Made by a program: the position numbers and the translations under genes. DNA of 7,928 nt, taken from the NCBI GenBank assembly GCA_002686135.1, contig NZAO01000032.1:1-7928 (forward strand), written 5' to 3'. Positions 1 through 6,278 of this stretch are shown piece by piece (position 1 is the first letter of the stretch; the number at the start of each line of letters is the position of its first letter). Under the pieces are notes generated by a model that was not told where the DNA came from, made no database searches, and saw only the letters and a list, made by a program, of their open reading frames with translations. This stretch comes from Rhodospirillaceae bacterium (lineage in GTDB: Bacteria; Pseudomonadota; Alphaproteobacteria; UBA11136).

Positions 1-1804
1 CTGTCCCGGTTCGGTGGAGTTTTCCCAGGAGGCCCAAGGCGCGCTCAGCATCGCCGACATCGCCGTGGTGGTGGTGGAGCCGGAAACCGACCGCGCCGTC
101 ATGCTCTCTCCGCTCCTTCATTTCCTTGATTCCCGCAACATCCCCCACATGATCTTCATCAACAAGGTGGACCACGTAGACGCCACCCTCTCCGACGTTC
201 TCGCCGCCTATCAGGCGGTCTCGGAACGACCTCTGGTTATGCGCCAGGTGCCGATCCAGGACGGCGAGACCATCAAGGGCTATGTGGACCTGATCAGCGA
301 TCGCGCCTACAACTACAATAGCGGATCGGCCTCAGACCTTGTGGAAATTCCCACCGAATTACAGGAAAGCGAACAGTCCGCACGCATGGAAATGCTGGAA
401 ACGCTGGCCGATTTCGACGACGACCTGCTGACCAAGCTTATCGAGGACGTGGTGCCGCCGAAGGAGGAAATCTACCAGTTCCTAAAAAAGGACATTGCCG
501 ACGACAAGGTGGTGCCGGTGCTTTTCGGCTCGGCCGAGAACGAACAGGGGGTGCGGCGTCTCCTCAAAGCGCTGCGCCATGACGCGCCGGGCCCCGAAGA
601 CACCGCGGAGAGGCTCGGTATCGAGGCCGAGGGCGAACCCCTGGCCTGGATTTTCAAGACCGTTCACGCCCCCCATCTGGGCAAACTTTCTCTGGCCCGC
701 ATCTTTCGCGGCGCCATCAAGGACAACGTCACCCTGGGCGACACCCATCCCAGCGGCATGTTCCGTCTTACCGGCGAAAAACACGAAAAGCTGAGCGAGG
801 CGAAGCTGGGCGAGGTGGCGGCCCTAGGGCGGCTGGAGGGCGCCAAGACCGGCAACGTGCTGACGCCCTCGGGCAAGGCTCCCGACGGCCTGGAATCCTT
901 TCCCGAGGCGCTTCCCCCCATGTACAGCGCCGCCATTTCCACCGAGAAAAGCAGCGACGAGGTGAAACTCTCCGAGGCGATGGCCAAGATCGCCGAAGAG
1001 GATCCCTCGCTTTCTTATGAACAGAACCCGGACACCAATGAGCTGGTGCTATGGGGCCAGGGCGAAATGCATCTCCAGATCGCCGCCGACAGGTTCAAGA
1101 ACAAGTTCAACCTGTCTTCGGTGACTATGAACAAGCCCCAGACACCCTATAACGAGACTATCGCCAAGCCCATATCCCAGCATGCCCGGTTCAAGCGCCA
1201 GACCGGCGGCCACGGCCAGTTCGGAGACGTCCACGTTGACATCAAGCCGCTGTCCCGGGGGTCCGGCTTCAAGTTCGACAGTAAGGTGGTGGGTGGCCAC
1301 GTACCGCGCCAGTTCATCCCGGCGGTAGAAAACGGGGTCAAGGATTACCTGACCTCGGGTCCACTGGGCTTTCCGGTGGTGGACCTTTCGGTGACACTCA
1401 CCGACGGCCAGCACCACGCGGTGGACAGTTCCGAAATGGCCTTCAAACAGGCCGGGCGGCTAGCCATGAGCGAGGGCCTACCCCAATGCAAGCCGGTGCT
1501 GCTGGAGCCCATCTGCAAGGTCACCATTTCCCTGCCCTCGGAGGCCACCTCCAAGGCGCAACGGGTCATCTCCGGCCGCCGCGGCCAGATTTTGGGCTTC
1601 GACGCCAAGCCCGGCTGGAAGAGCTGGGACGAGGTTTCCGCCCTGATGCCCCGGGCCGAGATACACGACCTCATCATCGAGCTGCGCTCGCTTACCTTCG
1701 GGGCCGGCAGCTATACCTTCGAATTCGATCACATGCAGGAACTGTCAGGCCGCGACGCCGAGCAGGTGGTTGCCGCCCGCGCCGAGGCCAAGAAGGCGTC
1801 CTGA
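1..1804 (+). CDS. EF-G-like translation GTPase, 5' end missing
   Basis: This is a ribosome-associated translational GTPase of the elongation factor G superfamily, acting in the cytoplasm. The reading frame is open to the left edge, beginning CPGSVEF at base 2, which is the switch-II/G3 motif. A GTG at 14 lies inside that motif and is not the start; roughly 75-80 N-terminal residues with the P-loop and switch I are missing. Counting from that GTG: NKVD (G4) at 50-53, GSAEN (G5) at 172-176, domain II about 205-290, domain III about 305-365 with GQGEMHLQ, domain IV about 372-500 with RQTGGHGQFG and HHAVDSSE, and domain V to 596 with RRGQILG and LRSLTFGAGSYTFEF. All five EF-G domains are present or begun, so this is not RF3 or LepA. 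The G3 motif reads CPGS where canonical EF-G has TPGH, so the usual catalytic histidine position is serine. That suggests the divergent EF-G-like paralogue rather than the main fusA. The gene converges on nnrS, with a 79-base gap. Confidence 0.9.
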   Translation, partial: CPGSVEFSQEAQGALSIADIAVVVVEPETDRAVMLSPLLHFLDSRNIPHMIFINKVDHVDATLSDVLAAYQAVSERPLVMRQVPIQDGETIKGYVDLISDRAYNYNSGSASDLVEIPTELQESEQSARMEMLETLADFDDDLLTKLIEDVVPPKEEIYQFLKKDIADDKVVPVLFGSAENEQGVRRLLKALRHDAPGPEDTAERLGIEAEGEPLAWIFKTVHAPHLGKLSLARIFRGAIKDNVTLGDTHPSGMFRLTGEKHEKLSEAKLGEVAALGRLEGAKTGNVLTPSGKAPDGLESFPEALPPMYSAAISTEKSSDEVKLSEAMAKIAEEDPSLSYEQNPDTNELVLWGQGEMHLQIAADRFKNKFNLSSVTMNKPQTPYNETIAKPISQHARFKRQTGGHGQFGDVHVDIKPLSRGSGFKFDSKVVGGHVPRQFIPAVENGVKDYLTSGPLGFPVVDLSVTLTDGQHHAVDSSEMAFKQAGRLAMSEGLPQCKPVLLEPICKVTISLPSEATSKAQRVISGRRGQILGFDAKPGWKSWDEVSALMPRAEIHDLIIELRSLTFGAGSYTFEFDHMQELSGRDAEQVVAARAEAKKAS

Positions 1805-1883
1805 ACCCTTTCTCACATTTTCAAGGGATGAACGGAGACACCGGGATAGGATTTAAGCACTGTTTCAACCTTGCTCTCCAGCA

Positions 1884-3074
1884 TTACGCCGGTCCCGCTA
1901 CCACCCGTGAGCTGGTAAGGATCGGGAAAAACAGTATTGAAAACAACCCGAAGGCAGCAATCCATAAGCCGCTCGAAAGCCAGAGGGCGGTATCGAAGGC
2001 ATCCAGACCCAAGAAGGGTATTCCTACCCGTGCGAGAGCAGCCAAGGACACCATCACGTAGGCCGCCGAAATGGTCAATCCTGCGCGCAATGGCCGCCCT
2101 GTATGCCCGAGCGAGGCGCGGGTCATGATGGCTATAGTCATGGTGCCGATGGCGCCTACGGTGATTCCATGCACGGCGTCGGCAGGACTTATAACATCGC
2201 TTAACAGAGCCAATCCTTTCAACGCCAAGCCCACCACGAGCCAACCATATCCAAGATGCAGCACCAGAAGTATTGGCTTCCTGAGAGTTTTTATCCCCTG
2301 CCAGAAGGAAAGCCTTAATCCATTGAGCAATGCAGCGGCTAGCGCTACCACCCCGGCTACATGACTAGAATCCAGGACCAAATCTACAATGAGGAGTGCC
2401 AGAAGCGACGCCAGAGCAAGACGATCGAGGGGAGGGAAGCTGCGCACTTGAGCCTCGGCGCCCTGCGCCTTAAGTACGTTTGCAGTAAAGGAAGACGTCA
2501 CCCGCCCGCCGATGACGCCGATCAACAGCGCCATACAATCCACCATCAGTGTCAGGCCGTGCCCGGCGATCCCATCTGCAATACCCAGTGATTCAAGATG
2601 GAACAACAGATTCCCTAGAGCCATGGCCACCAAAATTGGTGGAAAGATAAAGCTACGCCGTGATTTGCCCAACTTCAGCGCAGGCAGTATTAACCACGCC
2701 AGTGCCGGGAAGAAAGCAACGTCCAGCCCCGCTACCAGAACCGCGGGCACCGCCGGAGTCAGCCATGGGCTTATGCGCGCAGCCAGCCACAGAAAGAAAA
2801 GAGCGGCCAGCCTGGCACCGGCAACAGGTGGCGCACCGGCCCACGTGGGAACGGCGGTAAGAAAGAATCCAGCTACCGCCGCGCCTGTATAGCCGAACAG
2901 CATTTCGTGGGCGTGCCAGTAAGCGGGCGGCATGTCCGGTTCCAGGCCGACCCACCCCTGGATCAGAGCGAGCCACACCGCCATGGCGAGAAAGCTGTAG
3001 ATTCCTGCCGCCAGAAAGAAGGGGCGGAACCCACGCTCGAAGAACATGGTGGCGAAAGAAGTGCCGTCTTTCAT
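1884..3074 (-). CDS. nnrS: NnrS family membrane protein, nitric oxide tolerance
   Basis: This is a polytopic inner-membrane protein of the NnrS family, a haem- and copper-containing group described in denitrifiers and linked to resistance to nitric oxide and nitrosative stress. The 396 residues are highly hydrophobic, with about 12 likely membrane segments and usual family length. Family hallmarks are FRPFFLAAGIY at 16-26, WHAHEMLFGYTGAAVAGFFLT at 53-73 (His54, His56), GNLLFHL at 154-160, IGGRVTSSFTANV at 188-200, LHLGYGW at 272-278, and AVHGITVGAIG leading to RASLGHTGRPL at 319-329. The conserved histidines are plausible metal or haem ligands. The ATG at 3074 has a good Shine-Dalgarno sequence 8 bases away and the stop is TAA. 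No nor, nir, nos or NO-responsive regulator gene is in view, so the link to denitrification rests on the family alone. I found no FNR/Dnr-type TTGAT-N4-ATCAA site in the 228 bases upstream. Sampled GC is near 51%, lower than the neighbouring EF-G-like gene. Confidence 0.92.
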   Translation of the reverse strand: MKDGTSFATMFFERGFRPFFLAAGIYSFLAMAVWLALIQGWVGLEPDMPPAYWHAHEMLFGYTGAAVAGFFLTAVPTWAGAPPVAGARLAALFFLWLAARISPWLTPAVPAVLVAGLDVAFFPALAWLILPALKLGKSRRSFIFPPILVAMALGNLLFHLESLGIADGIAGHGLTLMVDCMALLIGVIGGRVTSSFTANVLKAQGAEAQVRSFPPLDRLALASLLALLIVDLVLDSSHVAGVVALAAALLNGLRLSFWQGIKTLRKPILLVLHLGYGWLVVGLALKGLALLSDVISPADAVHGITVGAIGTMTIAIMTRASLGHTGRPLRAGLTISAAYVMVSLAALARVGIPFLGLDAFDTALWLSSGLWIAAFGLFSILFFPILTSSRVVAGPA

Positions 3075-3082
3075 AGAACTTG

Positions 3083-3090
3083 CCCCCCTT
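3083..3090 (-). promoter_or_regulatory. Shine-Dalgarno sequence of nnrS
   Basis: The minus strand reads AAGGGGGG, then 8 bases, then ATG at 3074. This purine run at ideal spacing supports 3074 as the translation start. Confidence 0.7.
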
Positions 3091-3227
3091 GCTGAAAAAG
3101 GCCCGGAAAATCCACGGAAAGTCCAAGAAAAACCTTACGTGTGGATGTAGCTCTTTTCCACTCCGAACCATATGTGGCCAAGCGCCGCATTCGCTCCAAG
3201 GACGGGTTTTACGATGTTATAGTAATT

Positions 3228-3254
3228 CCGGTGAACTATATTTCTTTCACCCGG
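3228..3254. repeat. Imperfect inverted repeat upstream of nnrS
   Basis: CCGGTGAA at 3228-3235 can pair with TTCACCCGG at 3246-3254 around a 10-base loop, with one bulged C. It lies in the 228-base gap between the porin stop and nnrS. No T-run follows on either strand, so it is a poor intrinsic terminator; an operator or a leader hairpin of nnrS is possible. Beyond this and the weak promoter candidate, I recognise nothing else in the gap. Confidence 0.35.
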
Positions 3255-3264
3255 CGTTCAGCAA
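3235..3264 (-). promoter_or_regulatory. Weak candidate sigma-70-like promoter for nnrS
   Basis: On the minus strand TTGCTG (3264-3259), an 18-base spacer and TATAGT (3240-3235) resemble -35 and -10 boxes (4 of 6 and 5 of 6 matches to TTGACA and TATAAT). Transcription would begin near 3228, about 150 bases before the nnrS start, at the edge of the inverted repeat. The match is weak and may be chance. Confidence 0.2.
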
Positions 3265-3283
3265 AAGAATCCGGGAAAGGGGA

Positions 3284-3311
3284 ATTTCCTAGTAACTATT
3301 TCCTAGTACTT
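3284..3311. repeat. Two-copy 14-base tandem repeat over the porin stop codon
   Basis: ATTTCCTAGTAACT (3284-3297) is followed immediately by ATTTCCTAGTACTT (3298-3311). The first 11 bases are identical and 12 of 14 match overall. On the minus strand the porin TAG stop (3305-3303) lies in the unit read first, and the other unit is 3' untranslated. It looks like a small local duplication at the end of the gene. Confidence 0.8.
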
Positions 3312-4559
3312 ATAGGTGATGCCGAGCCATAGCTTCGTGGTATCCGGGGCAACGGACGTGTCCGCGGTGTTGAAGAAGGCCGCGGTCAGGCGTGGGGTCA
3401 GATGGCCCCAGAAGGTGCGCTTGACATCGAAGAACGTCTCGGTGCCGTAATTAGCGCTGGTGTTCTCCGCATCCAGGGTTTTGAAGCCCAGCACCAGGCT
3501 GGTGCCGTAGACCTTGGTGCCGATCTTGGCATAGAGGTCGGTAATACCGTCGCTGGGCGTGGTCAGGAACAGGTCGGTCCAGCCCTCTAACAGGTGCAGG
3601 GTCGCCAGCGGCGTCTGGAAGGCGCTGGTGCCGTTGCCCTCCAGCGACTCGTAGCCGACTTTCATGGTCACGCCCTTGTAGTCGACGCCGCCCTCGCCGA
3701 ACCAATAGTCGAGGTCGAAACTGCTGGTGTTCTGTTCCCAGTCCTCCTGGTTGGCGTATTCGCCGGTGTAGAGGACCTTCCAGTCGTCGTCGAGGGCATA
3801 CTTACCAATAAACCGGACGCCGAAGGTCTTGGTCGAATCGCCGGAGAAGATGGCGCGGTCGTAATCGAGAAACAGTGTGCGGGCGGACAACTCGCCGATG
3901 CCTTCAAACTTGTAGCCGACCCGCGCCAGATGGGAGGACATGCCGCGGGTGCCGGCGGTGGCGTGGGCCTTGCTGAAGATACGGTGCACCTTGTCGATAT
4001 AGATGTATTGGAGCGAGGCGTTAGGGATGGAGGTGTTGATGATGCGTGCGGAATCGAAGGTCTGTTCGTTCTGGCGCCAGCCCACATTGCCGAGGAAACG
4101 GTGGTTGTCCCAGATGATACGCTGGCGGCCCACCTTCACGGTGGTATCGTGGATGAAGGCCTCCTTGCCGCCGAATTTCAGGAAAAGCTGGTTGAGTTCG
4201 GTATCTTCGGGATCGACAACCGTGGGAAAGTCGGAGCGGCCGTTGATGGTGCTGTTATAGCGGTCGTCGCCTATGGCGTGGACGTTTTCCACATCGAAAC
4301 CGAAACCGAAACCGTAGAAATAGCCGGTCTCGTAACCAAAGCGGGCGCGCAGGTTGACGGCGTTGGCGTCACGGGACCTGCTGTCCTGGTCAACGAATTC
4401 ATAGCGGAAACGGGCGTTGAGGATTAACTTGCCGTCATCCACCACCGCTTTGTTTAGCCTGTCCAAGACAACCGGATCACCGGCAATAGACGGTAAAGGT
4501 AAGGACAACGAAACAATAAGGACTATAGAAAAAAGAAGAAGTTCGCGCGGTTTGGGCAT
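3303..4559 (-). CDS. Alginate-export-family outer-membrane beta-barrel protein
   Basis: This is an outer-membrane channel of the alginate-export (AlgE-like) barrel family. Family members are widespread in proteobacteria and most have no proven substrate, so alginate transport should not be assumed. From the ATG at 4559 it has 418 residues. Residues 1-26 form a signal peptide: a charged start (MPKPRE), a hydrophobic core and likely cleavage after SIA. The mature part opens with DGKLILNARFRYEF, then NLRARFGYET and VKVGRQRIIWDN, followed by GNVGWRQNEQTFDSARI, a motif I associate with this family. The rest alternates aromatic and polar residues as in barrel strands and ends ITYKY, with a C-terminal aromatic as expected for BAM recognition. 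A GTG six bases further upstream (4565) is in frame, but it sits only 2 bases from the Shine-Dalgarno sequence, against 8 for the ATG. The gene lies between nnrS and an unrelated porin, all on the same strand. Confidence 0.82.
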   Translation of the reverse strand: MPKPRELLLFSIVLIVSLSLPLPSIAGDPVVLDRLNKAVVDDGKLILNARFRYEFVDQDSRSRDANAVNLRARFGYETGYFYGFGFGFDVENVHAIGDDRYNSTINGRSDFPTVVDPEDTELNQLFLKFGGKEAFIHDTTVKVGRQRIIWDNHRFLGNVGWRQNEQTFDSARIINTSIPNASLQYIYIDKVHRIFSKAHATAGTRGMSSHLARVGYKFEGIGELSARTLFLDYDRAIFSGDSTKTFGVRFIGKYALDDDWKVLYTGEYANQEDWEQNTSSFDLDYWFGEGGVDYKGVTMKVGYESLEGNGTSAFQTPLATLHLLEGWTDLFLTTPSDGITDLYAKIGTKVYGTSLVLGFKTLDAENTSANYGTETFFDVKRTFWGHLTPRLTAAFFNTADTSVAPDTTKLWLGITYKY

Positions 4560-4567
4560 TTCCACTT

Positions 4568-4574
4568 CTCCCCC
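4568..4574 (-). promoter_or_regulatory. Shine-Dalgarno sequence deciding the porin start
   Basis: GGGGGAG on the minus strand stands 8 bases before the ATG at 4559 and only 2 bases before the in-frame GTG at 4565. The spacing favours ATG and a 418-residue product over the longer GTG version. Confidence 0.7.
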
Positions 4575-4604
4575 ACATTTTAATTCATGGGCGCACTACC
4601 ACCC

Positions 4605-4623
4605 AGGAGTGATAGCTACTCCT
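4605..4623. repeat. Perfect inverted repeat in the gap between porins
   Basis: AGGAGT (4605-4610) and ACTCCT (4618-4623) are perfect reverse complements around a 7-base loop. The repeat sits about 30 bases upstream of the Shine-Dalgarno sequence of the downstream barrel gene. It could be an operator or a leader hairpin. No T-run follows, so it does not look like a terminator. Confidence 0.5.
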
Positions 4624-4667
4624 CTATACCGTGTTTCACATAAAATATTTGAGACTTAAAGCTTCAG

Positions 4668-4682
4668 GCGACAATATGTCGC
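4668..4682. repeat. Perfect inverted repeat, short loop
   Basis: GCGACA (4668-4673) pairs with TGTCGC (4677-4682) around a 3-base loop. It lies 40-54 bases after the OprO-type porin stop in the direction of transcription. It may be a 3' stabilising or attenuating hairpin. Only an interrupted AT-rich stretch follows on the minus strand, so intrinsic termination is uncertain. Confidence 0.5.
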
Positions 4683-4688
4683 AATCCT

Positions 4689-4702
4689 CCGGCCACAGCC
4701 GG
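4689..4702. repeat. GC-rich inverted repeat after the OprO-type porin
   Basis: CCGGC (4689-4693) and GCCGG (4698-4702) form a 5-pair GC stem with a 4-base loop, starting about 20 bases after the upstream porin stop. On the minus strand the T-run (near 4711-4715) comes before the stem, not after it, so it is not a standard intrinsic terminator. It is paired with the hairpin at 4668-4682, only 6 bases away. Confidence 0.5.
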
Positions 4703-4721
4703 TTGGGAGTAAAAATGCGAT

Positions 4722-6155
4722 CTAAAAATCTACCTGGGCGCGAATCTGGAAGATCCGGGGATCATCATTGCTTGCGGAGGTTTCACCCGATTTCAGATTG
4801 GCGCTGTTTCCGGTGGCGTTGTCATTGTTATCGACCAAGATGTAGTTGGCCATAAAGCGGATATAAGGGTTGACGTACCAATTTAGCCCCAGGGTCCAGT
4901 TATGCTCCTGGCCACCCAGAATAGTCCCGTCATCGAGGTCGAGGCCGCTAAAGCGGACGGCGACCTGCCACGCTCCGGGGCCGCCCTGATACAGGGATTT
5001 AAGGGGCGTGATGCGGTCGAATTTACCCGCGCCGCCCTCGTAGTTGCGCGTCTCGCCGGTGAGGAAGTAGCTGCCCTCCAGATACCAGCCGTAGAAATCG
5101 AAACCCGTGGTCACATTGCCGCTCGAGGTGCGGTCGATGTCAGCCTGCACGTATTCGCCCTGAAGCGAGGCCGGGCCATAGACGCCAGCAATTTCTCCCC
5201 CCCAGCGCACCAGATCGTCGGTGGGGGTGATGGCGCCGGTGCTGACCATGCCGGACATAATGTGGGATTCGGGACGGGGGGCGAAGGTGATGTTGGAGGC
5301 ATCCGGGTTTTGGAAATAGTTACCCCAGAACCCGAGATGCATGACGCGGCCCTTGCCGTAATAGGGGGCGTAGGTCAAGCGGCCGCCGGTCTGCCAGTCC
5401 TCGTCGCCTTCGCTGGTGGCATCATCGTCCATGTCGGCGCTCCAGACGCCGCCGGCGAGACTCCAGTTGTCGCCGTTGAGGTTTCCCGAAATACCGATCT
5501 GGCGGTCGCCGATATCGCTAACGAAGGCACCGTGGGCGGTGCTGCGCTCCATGAAGCTGATGAAGCGCGAACTGGTCATGTTCTCGAGCATCATCGGAAG
5601 CTTATGATGGCCGACGGTGACGCCCAGATTATAGAAAGACTTCCAGCCGGTGTATTTGATCCACACGTCCTTAGCAGCCGTGGCGTTGTCAGCGAAGTCC
5701 CACTCCGTCTTGAAGTGCCAGTCCTTGAACATAGTGCCGGCAAGGTGCAGCCGGGCGCGGCGGAACTCGGCGCCATCGCCCATATTGGTCTTGTCCTCGT
5801 CAAACCAGGCGGCATCGGCCATGATGCGGCCGCCAATCAGGGCCTTGAAGTTGCCGTCTCCGGATTCGACCTTGATGCCGCCCTTGGTGGAGACTTTGAA
5901 ATCTTCCTTGGCCTTGGCTTCGGCCTTGGCCGCGGCGCGGATCTCGGCGCTGTGGGCCTGCTCTTCCTTGACCGCTCTGAGTTCGTTCATGAGCCGGTTG
6001 AGGTCCTGCTGCATCTGCTGTATCTGTTGTTCAAGGGCTTGCGTGTCGGCGGCCAGAACCCCGTTGGCGCCGGAAATGATACTGAAAACGGCAACGGCCG
6101 CCGCCGTGGCGAATACAATAAGGAGGAATATCTTTCTAATAATGGCGGGCATCAT
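4722..6155 (-). CDS. OprO/OprP-type (phosphate-selective) porin
   Basis: This is an outer-membrane anion porin of the OprP/OprO family, trimeric channels that take up phosphate or polyphosphate. The 477 residues begin with a signal peptide (basic MMPAIIRK, hydrophobic 9-29, cleavage near VLA-AD at 33-37). Residues about 38-84 form a Gln/Glu/Lys/Ala-rich coiled coil typical of the N-terminus of these porins. The barrel follows, with EFRRARLHLAG at 130-140, then DWHFKTEWDFA, GHHKLPMMLENMTSS and FMERS, all recognisable family motifs, and it ends RAQVDF with the C-terminal Phe expected of BAM substrates. The start is the first of two adjacent ATGs (6155, 6152); no ATG, GTG or TTG lies in frame between it and the upstream stop. 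There is no clear Shine-Dalgarno sequence. A PhoB-like box touches the start codon, which fits a phosphate role. The actual substrate is inferred. The sequence is unrelated to the barrel protein encoded next. Confidence 0.88.
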   Translation of the reverse strand: MMPAIIRKIFLLIVFATAAAVAVFSIISGANGVLAADTQALEQQIQQMQQDLNRLMNELRAVKEEQAHSAEIRAAAKAEAKAKEDFKVSTKGGIKVESGDGNFKALIGGRIMADAAWFDEDKTNMGDGAEFRRARLHLAGTMFKDWHFKTEWDFADNATAAKDVWIKYTGWKSFYNLGVTVGHHKLPMMLENMTSSRFISFMERSTAHGAFVSDIGDRQIGISGNLNGDNWSLAGGVWSADMDDDATSEGDEDWQTGGRLTYAPYYGKGRVMHLGFWGNYFQNPDASNITFAPRPESHIMSGMVSTGAITPTDDLVRWGGEIAGVYGPASLQGEYVQADIDRTSSGNVTTGFDFYGWYLEGSYFLTGETRNYEGGAGKFDRITPLKSLYQGGPGAWQVAVRFSGLDLDDGTILGGQEHNWTLGLNWYVNPYIRFMANYILVDNNDNATGNSANLKSGETSASNDDPRIFQIRAQVDF

Positions 6156-6222
6156 ATGCCAGTCGTGTGACAGTTTTATTACAGCGTATTTTGGGGTGAA
6201 GCATGATGCGTTTCATGGTCAT
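6136..6222 (-). CDS. Possible 28-residue leader ORF overlapping the porin start
   Basis: A short frame starts at ATG 6222 (MTMKRIMLHPK) and stops at TAG 6138-6136, 20 bases inside the porin gene in another frame. It has GGGGAAG (6237-6231) 8 bases before its ATG, a better ribosome site than the porin's. Its translation could deliver ribosomes to the porin start by coupling. The peptide is basic, resembles nothing I know, and may not be made. If transcription starts at the Pho box, this ORF would not be on the message. Confidence 0.22.
   Translation of the reverse strand: MTMKRIMLHPKIRCNKTVTRLAYDARHY
6156..6184 (-). promoter_or_regulatory. PhoB-binding Pho box upstream of the OprO/OprP-type porin
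   Basis: On the minus strand CTGTAAT-AAAA-CTGTCAC (6184-6167) matches the known Pho box layout, two CTGTCAT-like half-sites joined by an A/T-rich 4-base spacer. The first half-site has 6 of 7 matches, and CTGTCAC is a common form of the second. A further copy, CTGGCAT (6162-6156, 6 of 7), continues the 11-base period. PhoB activates phosphate-starvation genes, and a phosphate-porin gene is the expected target. A -10-like TATGAT (6156-6151) stands 10 bases after the second half-site, the usual distance, but it overlaps the ATG at 6155. Confidence 0.7.
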
Positions 6223-6241
6223 CGCTGATTCTTCCCCATTT

Positions 6242-6257
6242 AAGTCTCCACGGACTT
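6242..6257. repeat. Short inverted repeat after trxB
   Basis: AAGTC (6242-6246) pairs with GACTT (6253-6257) around a 6-base loop, 22 bases after the trxB stop. The stem is only 5 pairs and no T-run follows on the minus strand, so termination here is doubtful. Confidence 0.25.
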
Positions 6258-6278
6258 TCTCTGCTTTCTCCAAGGCGC

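Noticed and set aside
14..16. GTG as the true start of the EF-G-like gene
   Set aside because: It falls inside the CPGSVEF switch-II motif, and the frame is open through the left edge, so the gene continues upstream.
1806..1827. CCCTT / AAGGG inverted repeat in the convergent gap as a terminator
   Set aside because: It has only 5 pairs, a 12-base loop and no T-run after it on either strand, so it is too weak to call.
3141..3332. A 63-codon plus-strand frame in the gap upstream of nnrS
   Set aside because: It has no convincing ribosome site or recognisable motif, and it runs into the 3' end of the barrel gene in antisense.
3594..4427. A 277-codon plus-strand open frame antisense to the alginate-export-type barrel gene
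   Set aside because: It is a compositional shadow; the minus-strand product has a signal peptide, family motifs and a good ribosome site.
4563..4565. GTG start for the alginate-export-type barrel protein
   Set aside because: It is only 2 bases from the Shine-Dalgarno sequence, whereas the ATG six bases downstream has ideal spacing.
4668..4702. Rho-independent terminator after the OprO/OprP-type porin
   Set aside because: The hairpins are real, but the T-run precedes the GC-rich stem on the minus strand and only interrupted AT-rich sequence follows the second one.
4902..6170. A 422-codon open frame on the plus strand, antisense to the OprO/OprP-type porin
   Set aside because: Its Gly/Ala/Val/Glu-rich translation has no recognisable motif. 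It mirrors the GC-rich codons of a clear porin with a signal peptide and C-terminal Phe.
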